From contig NZ_JAOQJE010000005.1 in NCBI RefSeq assembly GCF_025567315.1, forward strand, positions 62,001 to 126,000: a stretch of DNA of 64,000 nucleotides. The letters run 5' to 3'. The stretch comes from Agathobaculum ammoniilyticum (GTDB lineage Bacteria; Bacillota; Clostridia; Oscillospirales; Butyricicoccaceae). Of this stretch, positions 49,999-56,633 are shown piece by piece. Made by a program: the position numbers and the translations under genes. The notes below the pieces were generated by a model. It was not told where the DNA came from, did not search any database, and was given only the letters and a program-made list of their open reading frames with translations. The first letter of the stretch is position 1, and the number at the start of each line of letters is the position of its first letter.

Positions 49999-50075
49999 GG
50001 CAGAGTAGAGCAGCGGCAGCTCGCGAGGAGACGATAACCTCGAGGCCGCCGGTTCGAATCCGGCCTCTGCAACCA
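49999..50075 (+). tRNA. initiator-tRNA-like gene with nine-base anticodon loop, prophage
   Basis: A 77-base cloverleaf. Acceptor 49999-50005 pairs with 50065-50071 at six of seven positions; the first pair is G-A. D-arm GAGC/GCTC with A11:U24, loop AGCGGCA holding the GG pair. Anticodon stem CGAGG/CCTCG closes a nine-base loop AGACGATAA. Five-base variable loop, T-arm GCCGG-TTCGAAT-CCGGC, then A73 and encoded CCA. A mismatched 1:72 pair with A72, A11:U24, and the G-C pairs 30:40 and 31:39 are marks of bacterial initiator tRNA, but the 29:41 pair is A-U and no CAU is in the loop. What it decodes, if anything, is unknown. Being a pseudo-tRNA is possible. Confidence 0.75.
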
Positions 50076-50109
50076 TGATAGTCATTTGCAGTTTGCTCCT
50101 ATTCTTCAG

Positions 50110-50138
50110 AAAGCACTCTCTTAGTGAGGGTGCTTTTT
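50110..50138 (+). terminator. terminator of the tRNA-like unit
   Basis: AAAGCACTCTC/GAGGGTGCTTT, an 11-bp stem with one wobble pair, a 5-base loop and TTTTT. Confidence 0.8.
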
Positions 50139-50200
50139 CATAGTTACAGTCAATATACAAAAACAGAGAAATATGTTATTATTATTCATGAGGTGTTATC

Positions 50201-50872
50201 ATGAATATCTTTGATGCGTTAGAATTTTTCAAAAAGTTTAAGTTCAAAACATACTTCAAGGAGCTATCCAAACGAGCAAAGATGTCATTTGTTTTTGGGA
50301 ATATTATGGTTTTTGTACTCTTGTTTGTTATTTTTAACTGTTTTAGTATTTCATCCATCGGATATGGATTTGCAATCGTGGTTCTTTTTTTGATACCTGA
50401 TTGCTATATATTAGGAAAATTGCCGAAAGAAAAAGTGACGTTTGAAATAAATGTTATTAAAGATGAAAGTAGCGATAATACAGTTGCAAAATATCGTATT
50501 TTTTTAAAAAATAAATCTTCGGAAGTTAAGTTTGATAGGATACAGGTAACATATCAATATTATCACGGGATACTATGTGCGCTCGATACACCATATATTC
50601 CAGAACACTTATCTGATATTTCCATTATTCTGCCTGTGGATGTTCATAATCAGCATAAACGAACAAAAGTACGAAAGTTGCCATCTCCAATAATTTTCCC
50701 TGAAGATAGCAAAGAAGTAGAAATAGAAGTTGATTTGGTAGTAGACTTAGGAGAAAAGGGATATCATCCATGTTTTGACTGGAACATTACATGTTCTGTC
50801 GCATTAATTACCACAGATGAAAGAAAATTATTGGTTTTGAATGATAGAAAATGGAGAGAAATTGAGTTATAA
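50201..50872 (+). CDS. AT-rich hypothetical membrane protein, probable prophage cargo
   Basis: 223 residues. Two membrane segments (about 28-50 and 52-70) and a soluble beta-rich domain with a conserved-looking YHGILCALDTPYIPEHLSD. The coding sequence is far richer in A and T than the phage genes around it, a sign of separate origin. GAGGTG lies 7 bases before the ATG. No family recognised. It converges on another membrane-protein gene. Confidence 0.7.
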   Translation: MNIFDALEFFKKFKFKTYFKELSKRAKMSFVFGNIMVFVLLFVIFNCFSISSIGYGFAIVVLFLIPDCYILGKLPKEKVTFEINVIKDESSDNTVAKYRIFLKNKSSEVKFDRIQVTYQYYHGILCALDTPYIPEHLSDISIILPVDVHNQHKRTKVRKLPSPIIFPEDSKEVEIEVDLVVDLGEKGYHPCFDWNITCSVALITTDERKLLVLNDRKWREIEL

Positions 50873-50884
50873 TAGAGTTTATTT

Positions 50885-50914
50885 TTAAGCAGCTTCAGAA
50901 ACGGGGCTGCTTAA
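50885..50914. terminator. bidirectional terminator between cargo genes
   Basis: TTAAGCAGC/GCTGCTTAA, a perfect 9-bp stem, with T-rich tracts outside both arms. Confidence 0.65.
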
Positions 50915-50938
50915 GTTGCTATAAACGGTAGAGAAAAA

Positions 50939-51538
50939 TTATTTGCGATATTCTTTACTTCTATATCTACGCCATTCAATAATATTTTTTTGAATTACTT
51001 TTCGGAAGTTCCAGTAGTTGAACATATTCCATGTGATAATAACTATAAGAATTGGTGGAGAAAAGATTAAAAGAATTTCCTTGATAACCGTTAAGGGGAT
51101 ATCAAATATATTGACCCCTGAAAAGCAAAGAAAATGGTAGCGAAAAAAGAAAAGGACATAGCAAAGAATGCCGAACAATGTAAATTCAAGCGTCTCGAAA
51201 ATTGCCCGTAAACGTGTAGAAAATGCTTTATCTGATTTAGCGAAATGATGATATCGCGTTTCCCACAGAAAGGAATTGTCGTTTTCCAAAAAAACAATAA
51301 GATAGGATGCCAGATATGCAACACGTTTTTGATAGTTAGCTTCCTTAAATGCCGCGGGAACAAGTACGGTAAAAGGAATTAAATATAATAGAGGATTAGG
51401 AGAATCGAGAGCGATAACAACACCAATAAAGGTACATATCGTCGCTGAAACAAAAGTAGATAAGCTGTTTTGACTTCTCATGATTTCCATAATTTCCTCT
51501 CGTAGCATTGCATACTCTTGCTGAACTGGCCTGCTCAT
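50939..51538 (-). CDS. AT-rich hypothetical membrane protein, probable prophage cargo
   Basis: 199 residues with four hydrophobic segments (about 28-45, 48-66, 110-130, 145-170) and a charged loop between (RYHHFAKSDKAFSTRLRAIFETLEF). The ATG at 51538 is before the start of the ordered sequence MSRPVQQEYAMLREEI; only a run of G upstream serves as ribosome site. The frame extends further up, but that part is very AT-rich. It lies opposite the gene at 50201; the two could be one lysogenic-conversion or superinfection-exclusion cassette, which is inference. Confidence 0.65.
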   Translation of the reverse strand: MSRPVQQEYAMLREEIMEIMRSQNSLSTFVSATICTFIGVVIALDSPNPLLYLIPFTVLVPAAFKEANYQKRVAYLASYLIVFLENDNSFLWETRYHHFAKSDKAFSTRLRAIFETLEFTLFGILCYVLFFFRYHFLCFSGVNIFDIPLTVIKEILLIFSPPILIVIITWNMFNYWNFRKVIQKNIIEWRRYRSKEYRK

Positions 51539-51680
51539 AAAAAGCCCCCATTTTTGTTTTATTTGTAAAATATTATAAATTATTTGTATTATTTTGGCAA
51601 TTACATATGAAAAGAATAGGATGCTGTCGAAAAAATAAAGTGAGGCTATAAAACAATACATTAAGGGAAAACGCCGGGGA

Positions 51681-51869
51681 TTACTCCTCGGCGCTGCCAT
51701 TACAATATTCCGCAATAAATCGCTTGATCTCAGTTGTCGGGGTCGTACCGTTCTCGGCGCATTTTATCTTGAACGCTTCAAGGACTTCCGGTTTTAAGTC
51801 CAGAGGAAAGCGGACATAGGTGCGGCGGTTATATGCAGCTTGACGGGCATATTTACTTTTTTCTTCCAT
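51681..51869 (-). CDS. ribbon-helix-helix-like small protein
   Basis: 62 residues. TYVRFPLDLKPEVLEAFKIKCAENGTTPTTEIKRFIAEYC fits an Arc/MetJ-type beta-strand plus two helices. GAGGAGG lies 6 bases before the ATG at 51869. It may be a repressor or antitoxin. A small membrane ORF overlaps its start. Confidence 0.7.
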   Translation of the reverse strand: MEEKSKYARQAAYNRRTYVRFPLDLKPEVLEAFKIKCAENGTTPTTEIKRFIAEYCNGSAEE

Positions 51870-52017
51870 GTTGTACCTCCTCGATAATATCCCACAATAA
51901 AACAATAGCGGCCAGCAACAGGGCAATAATGGTTAAAGAATTAAAACCATACTTTACAGACAGGGCAAGGTTTGACAGAAAAATACATAGTATAGCAATA
52001 GATTTAATCTTGACCAT
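51853..52017 (-). CDS. possible small membrane protein
   Basis: 54 residues (MVKIKSIAILCIFLSNLALS...) with two hydrophobic segments and a charged tail. No good ribosome site is seen, so it may be translated only by readthrough or not at all. Its end overlaps the start of the ribbon-helix-helix gene by 17 bases. Confidence 0.35.
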   Translation of the reverse strand: MVKIKSIAILCIFLSNLALSVKYGFNSLTIIALLLAAIVLLWDIIEEVQHGRKK

Positions 52018-52039
52018 ATCTTTGCAAATGGGGTATACT
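52010..52039 (+). promoter_or_regulatory. candidate antisense-RNA promoter
   Basis: -35 TTGACC (52010-52015), -10 TATACT (52034-52039), 18-base spacer. It points right, against the small toxin-like gene at 52077. Confidence 0.5.
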
Positions 52040-52045
52040 GATGAA

Positions 52046-52180
52046 AGAGGTAGGGGAGGTTTCCCTCCCCGTTCTCTTAGCCCTTGAGCATCGTGTAGAT
52101 TGCTGAAATGATTCCGGTAATGAGTGCCAACCATTCAAGAAGTTCTTTCAGTTTTTTCTTCCGACGCTTTCGGGCTTTTT
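52046..52180 (+). ncRNA. candidate antisense RNA to the small membrane toxin-like gene
   Basis: The start is inferred from the -10 box at 52034. The end is guessed at the T-run near 52176-52181, after a weak 4-bp stem. It would be complementary to nearly the whole toxin-like reading frame and its terminator hairpin. Confidence 0.35.
52053..52070 (-). terminator. terminator hairpin of the 37-residue gene
   Basis: GGGGAGG/CCTCCCC, 7 bp with a 4-base loop, right after the stop on the minus strand. The T-run is weak. Confidence 0.5.
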
Positions 52181-52190
52181 TACTACCCAT
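52077..52190 (-). CDS. 37-residue basic membrane peptide, type I toxin-like
   Basis: MGSKKARKRRKKKLKELLEW... has twelve basic residues in the first fifteen and then one membrane helix (about 19-34). AAAGGAGG lies 8 bases before the ATG, and a consensus sigma-A promoter stands upstream. The short size, strong expression signals and an opposing promoter fit a type I toxin, though the arrangement of a basic N-terminus before the helix differs from TxpA or Fst. Confidence 0.6.
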   Translation of the reverse strand: MGSKKARKRRKKKLKELLEWLALITGIISAIYTMLKG

Positions 52191-52215
52191 TTGCTTACCT
52201 CCTTTCCATGGTTTT

Positions 52216-52244
52216 ATTATAGCATATGTACACGGACGTGTCAA
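52216..52244 (-). promoter_or_regulatory. strong promoter of the 37-residue gene
   Basis: On the minus strand, perfect TTGACA (52244-52239) and TATAAT (52221-52216) with a 17-base spacer. Confidence 0.8.
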
Positions 52245-52326
52245 TAATAAAGGTGGAAAAAGTTATCGAAAATCAAAAATATTTCAGATGGACCGTCCGA
52301 TTATGGGCGGTTTTGTTTTGGAAAGA

Positions 52327-52638
52327 ATGACAAGAGAACAAATTGAACAATTTTATCAATCCGGAATATGGAAGCGTAAGCGGGCTATGATTTTACGGCG
52401 GGACGGATATATGTGCCAGCTATCGAAAAGATACGGTAAGCGTGTTGAAGCCGAGGTTGTGCATCATATTTTCCCATTGGAGGCTTATCCGGAATATGCG
52501 CTATGTAACTGGAATCTTATCGCGCTATCTAAGGCGGCTCACAATAAACTGCATGACCGGATAACGAACGAGCTGACGGATGAGGGCAAAAAGCTGCTGA
52601 GAGGGGTGGCGATCAAGCGCGGTTTTGGGTTGCATTGA
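52327..52638 (+). CDS. HNH endonuclease, phage packaging type
   Basis: 103 residues from the ATG at 52327. The HNH core is VVHHIFPLEAYPEYALCNWNLIALSKAAHNKLH. Such HNH proteins stand before terminase genes in many HK97-type phages and help packaging. The usual CxxC that precedes the core is altered here: MCQLSKRYG has one Cys only. The start is uncertain; the frame is open to 52288 and beyond, and no clear ribosome site is seen. Confidence 0.78.
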   Translation: MTREQIEQFYQSGIWKRKRAMILRRDGYMCQLSKRYGKRVEAEVVHHIFPLEAYPEYALCNWNLIALSKAAHNKLHDRITNELTDEGKKLLRGVAIKRGFGLH

Positions 52639-52741
52639 ACGCAATCCCCCCCTATTCGCGCGGTTAGGTCGAATTTTTAGACGGTCGGCAGGGTAACTCT
52701 TTCCAACTCTAAGCAGATTCCCACAAAGGGGGGTGTGAAAT

Positions 52742-53125
52742 ATGCCGAAAAAGTTAAAAAACAGCAGGCCAAAAACCGTTAAGGAAAGCATTATTGAGCA
52801 ATGCGAGTTGGTCGGGACATACAAAGATGCATTTCTGCCCGTTATCGAAGCAGCCGCACGAACGATAGAGCAGCGGGATGCAGCATGGGAGGTGTTCGTC
52901 GAAGATGGATGCCGGTATGTGATAGACCATACCAATAGAGCGGACAACACGAACCTTGTGAAAAACCCACTTTTTTTGATATGGAGGGATTTAAATATGG
53001 ATGCCTTGGCGATGTGGCGCGAACTGGGACTTACACCGTCTGGATATAAAAAGATTACAGGGGATAGCCAAAACCAGAAGAAAGGAAGCGCGCTCGCCGC
53101 TGCGCTGAAATCACTTGAAGCCTAA
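52742..53125 (+). CDS. terS: phage terminase small subunit, P27 family
   Basis: 127 residues that match the P27 type: helical N-terminus, central helical core (YVIDHTNRADNTNLVKNPLFLIWRDLNMDALAMWRELGLTPSGYKK). It recognises phage DNA for packaging. AAAGGGGGG precedes the ATG. Confidence 0.85.
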   Translation: MPKKLKNSRPKTVKESIIEQCELVGTYKDAFLPVIEAAARTIEQRDAAWEVFVEDGCRYVIDHTNRADNTNLVKNPLFLIWRDLNMDALAMWRELGLTPSGYKKITGDSQNQKKGSALAAALKSLEA

Positions 53126-54845
53126 GCATTGGGAAGCGGTAATGGAATATGCGGAAAGCATTCGCAGCGGCCGTAAAATCGCATGCAGGGAATTGCGGCA
53201 GTCAGTGGAACGATTTTACCGCGACCTTAAAAATCCAGACTATGAGATAGACCATAAAGCGCCGGAGTTCTGCATCGGCATTATTGAGAAAACCTTTTGC
53301 CACCAGCAGGGCGAAAGGCTGGACGGTACACCGCTGCGTGGCACACCGTTCCTTCTGGAGCCATTCCATAAGTTTATCATCTATAACCTGGTCGGTTTCC
53401 AATTAAAGGGGACGGGTATTGTCCGATTCCATGAAGCGTTGATCTTTATCCCTCGTAAGAACATCAAGACCAGCTTTGCGGCTGCGCTGGCATGGTCGCT
53501 GGCGCTTTGGTACCGGAGGAGCGGCTCCAAGGTTTACATTACGGCGGCTGCGCTGATGCAGTCGCTCGAATCATTCAACTTCATTGATTATAATGTGTGC
53601 CGCATGGGAGAGGACATGAAGAGCGGTGGAAGCGTAAAGATCATCGATAACAACAATGAACACAGTATGGAGGCGACGCTGAGCGACGGCTCTTTTTTTA
53701 TACGCGCTTTGGCCGCGAATCCGGATGCGCAGGACTCCCTGAACTGCAATATCGCGATCGTGGACGAAATCCATGCGCTCAAGCAGCCCAAGCAGTACAA
53801 TCTCTTCAAGGAGGCAATGAAAGCCTACACGAACAAGCTGATTATCGGCATATCCACGGCTGGCGACAATGAGCAGTCGTTCCTCGGCCAACGGCTTGCA
53901 TATTGCCGCAAGGTCTTGGACGGTACGGTAAAGGATGAGCAGTATTTTATTTTCATGTGCTGCGCAAACCCTGATCCGGAAACCGGCGAGATAGACTATA
54001 CGAATCCGGCTGTGCATGAAATGGCAAATCCGGCCTATGGCGTTTCCATCCGGCCGGATGAAATCATGAACGACGCGCTACAGGCACAGAACGACCCACA
54101 ACAGCGTAAAGACTTTTTTGCCAAGAGTCTGAATGTCTACACCAATGCGCTTAAGGCTTACTTTGATATCGAAGAATTTCGCCGCTCGGATGCGCGGTAT
54201 AGCTGGACACTGGATGAATTGGCAAAGCTCCCGATTGACTGGTACGGTGGAGCGGACCTGTCCAAGCTGCATGACCTGACCGCTGCGGCGCTTTATGGGA
54301 CATATAAGGAGGTGGATATCATCGTATCGCACGCATTCTTCCCAGTAGCGGCGGCGCACCGGAAAGCGGATGAAGATGGGATACCTCTGTTCGGGTGGGA
54401 GGAGGATGGCTTTTTAACCATGTGCAACAGCCCCACAGTAAACCATGCGGATGTAGTGAACTGGTTTATTGGTATGCGCAGGCGGGGATTCCGGATCAAA
54501 CAGGTCGGCCATGACCGGAAATTCTGCAGGGAGTACTTCCTTGGCATGAAAGCGGCGCACTTTAACATCATAGATCAGCCGCAGTATTACTATAAGAAAT
54601 CCGAGGGCTTCCGCCACATTGAGGAACGGGCGAAGAATGGGAAGTTGTATTACCTGCATTCGCAGGCGTTTGAATACTGTGTGGAAAATGTGCGCGCGGT
54701 CGAAAAGACGGACGACATGATCCAATATGAAAAGGTCCAACCGGAACACCGCATCGATATTTTTGACGCGGCTGTTTTTGCATGTGTCCGAAAGTTGGAA
54801 AATATGGAGCGCTCCAAAAAGGCCGCGAGCTGGTGGGGCGACTGA
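53115..54845 (+). CDS. terL: phage terminase large subunit
   Basis: 576 residues. N-terminal ATPase with a deviant P-loop RKNIKTS (114-120; usual form RKNGKT) and Walker B IVDEIH (215-220), then the RNase H-like nuclease domain (GGADLSKLHDLTA). It cuts and pumps DNA into the prohead. The TTG at 53115 overlaps terS by 11 bases and lets the conserved KHWEAVMEYAESIRSG stretch be complete; an ATG at 53142 is the alternative. Confidence 0.92.
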   Translation: MKPKHWEAVMEYAESIRSGRKIACRELRQSVERFYRDLKNPDYEIDHKAPEFCIGIIEKTFCHQQGERLDGTPLRGTPFLLEPFHKFIIYNLVGFQLKGTGIVRFHEALIFIPRKNIKTSFAAALAWSLALWYRRSGSKVYITAAALMQSLESFNFIDYNVCRMGEDMKSGGSVKIIDNNNEHSMEATLSDGSFFIRALAANPDAQDSLNCNIAIVDEIHALKQPKQYNLFKEAMKAYTNKLIIGISTAGDNEQSFLGQRLAYCRKVLDGTVKDEQYFIFMCCANPDPETGEIDYTNPAVHEMANPAYGVSIRPDEIMNDALQAQNDPQQRKDFFAKSLNVYTNALKAYFDIEEFRRSDARYSWTLDELAKLPIDWYGGADLSKLHDLTAAALYGTYKEVDIIVSHAFFPVAAAHRKADEDGIPLFGWEEDGFLTMCNSPTVNHADVVNWFIGMRRRGFRIKQVGHDRKFCREYFLGMKAAHFNIIDQPQYYYKKSEGFRHIEERAKNGKLYYLHSQAFEYCVENVRAVEKTDDMIQYEKVQPEHRIDIFDAAVFACVRKLENMERSKKAASWWGD

Positions 54846-54857
54846 CGAGGTGAAGAC

Positions 54858-56057
54858 ATGTCAAAGAGAAGAAAAGCGAGAACCAGAGCAGAACCGCAAA
54901 AGCGAAGTATCAGCTATCTGTGCAGCAGTGAGGCGTACGATACGCTATGTGTCAGCGGGTATACATCCCTTGCGCACAATCCAGAGGTTGTGACCTGTGT
55001 TGACCGGATCGCCAAGCTGATATCCAGCATGACGATCCAACTTATGCGAAATACGGAGCGAGGGGATGTGCGCGAAAGGGATGAACTTTCAAAGAAGATC
55101 GATATTTATCCAAACAGTAACATGACGCGGTCAACGTTTATTCACTGGATTGTGAAAACGATGCTGTTGGAGGGGAATGGAAACGCGGTGGTATTGCCGC
55201 GGTATGGTTTCCGGCAGGGGCGGTACTGGATAGACAACCTGAACCCCATACCGCCGGAAATGGCTGCATTTATCCCAGATGGTATTTTTGACTATTTTAT
55301 TACAATCAACGGGCGCCGGTATGAGCCGGACGATGTATTGCATTTCGTTTCCAACCCGAATACGCGCTATCCATGGCTGGGGGATGGGTACAGGGTCGTC
55401 CTGAAGGATGTGGCGGACAACCTCAAGCAGTCGATGGCAACGGAAAAAGGCTTCATGTCCTCCAAATGGAAACCGTCGATCATTGTCAAGGTAGACGCGC
55501 TGACTGAGGAGTTTGCAAGCAAAGAAGGCCGCGCGCGTCTGCTGGATGAATATATCAGCACAAATGAGGCGGGGGAGCCGTGGATGATCCCAGCAGACCA
55601 GTTTGAGGTGCAGGAAATCCGGCCATTATCCCTGGCGGACCTTGCTCTGTCAGACATGGTGCAGCTCGATAAAAAGACGGTGGCCGCGATCCTTGGCGTG
55701 CCGCCTTTTGTTTTGGGCGTAGGGGAGTTCAGCAAAGATGCATGGAATAACTTTATCTCCACAACGATTATGCCGGTTGCCAAGGGGATCGAGCAGGAGT
55801 TGACCAAAAAGCTGCTGACAAGCCCAGACCTGTATTTCCGGTTTAACTCCCGCAGCCTGTACAGCTATGACCTGAAGGAGCTTGCAGAGGTTGGAGACAG
55901 CCAGTTTGAGCGGGGAATCATGACGGGAAATGAAGTCAGGTCATGGATCGACCTGCCGCCGTTGGAGGGGCTGGACGACCTTATCCTTCTGGAGAATTAT
56001 ATCAAACTTGACCAAATCGCGGATCAGAACAAGCTGAAACAGGGAGGGGGTGAATGA
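54858..56057 (+). CDS. HK97-family portal protein
   Basis: 399 residues of the HK97 portal type. Pattern: SLAHNPEVVTCVDRIAKLISSM at the N-terminus, then DVLHFVSNPNTRYPWLGDGYR and GVPPFVLGVGEFSKDAWNNF. It forms the dodecameric portal at one capsid vertex. It ends directly before the protease gene. Confidence 0.93.
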   Translation: MSKRRKARTRAEPQKRSISYLCSSEAYDTLCVSGYTSLAHNPEVVTCVDRIAKLISSMTIQLMRNTERGDVRERDELSKKIDIYPNSNMTRSTFIHWIVKTMLLEGNGNAVVLPRYGFRQGRYWIDNLNPIPPEMAAFIPDGIFDYFITINGRRYEPDDVLHFVSNPNTRYPWLGDGYRVVLKDVADNLKQSMATEKGFMSSKWKPSIIVKVDALTEEFASKEGRARLLDEYISTNEAGEPWMIPADQFEVQEIRPLSLADLALSDMVQLDKKTVAAILGVPPFVLGVGEFSKDAWNNFISTTIMPVAKGIEQELTKKLLTSPDLYFRFNSRSLYSYDLKELAEVGDSQFERGIMTGNEVRSWIDLPPLEGLDDLILLENYIKLDQIADQNKLKQGGGE

Positions 56058-56633
56058 GTGGACAGAAAGCACAGGCAAATGCGCAGTATGACGGCAGGAT
56101 TTCAAACACGGACAGATGAGGGCGATTTGTATATTGAGGGCTACTTCTCTGTGTTTGGCGGCGTATACGAGCTTTGGGAGGGAGCGAGTGAAACCATTGC
56201 ACAGGGAGCGTTCCGTGAAACCTTGGATTGTGATATCCGTGCGCTGATCGACCATGAAAGCCGGCTGGTGCTGGGCAGGACAGCCGCAGGAACTTTGGAA
56301 CTGCGAGAGGATGAAACAGGACTTTGGGGCAGGGTAAAGATCAATCCGAATGATCAGGATGCAATGAACCTGTACGAGCGTGTCAAACGGGGAGATGTAG
56401 ACCAGTGTTCATTCGGGTTCGATATCCTCGACGAGGAAACGGCAACGCTGGATGACGGCGGCGTGAGGTGGACGATTAAAAAAGTGAGGCTGCACGAGGT
56501 ATCGGTCGTAACGTTCCCAGCCTATGAAGATACAGCCGTGACTGCGCGAAAGCGGGATTACGAGGATATCCGAAAACGAAAAAAAGAAGCCTGGCAGAAT
56601 GCCATGCGTCAAAAATTAAAAGGAGTGGAATGA
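56058..56633 (+). CDS. HK97-family prohead protease
   Basis: 191 residues of peptidase family U35/S78. The catalytic His is in ALIDHESRLVLGR and the Ser in DVDQCSFGFDI. It matures the capsid by removing the scaffold domain. It starts at GTG just after the portal stop and overlaps the capsid gene. Confidence 0.9.
   Translation: MDRKHRQMRSMTAGFQTRTDEGDLYIEGYFSVFGGVYELWEGASETIAQGAFRETLDCDIRALIDHESRLVLGRTAAGTLELREDETGLWGRVKINPNDQDAMNLYERVKRGDVDQCSFGFDILDEETATLDDGGVRWTIKKVRLHEVSVVTFPAYEDTAVTARKRDYEDIRKRKKEAWQNAMRQKLKGVE

Noticed and set aside
49756..50160. Minus-strand ORFs across the tRNA-like gene (with AGFEPAASRL and DSNRRP-type sequence)
   Set aside because: These residues are the usual false translation of the antisense of a tRNA T-arm, not a protein.
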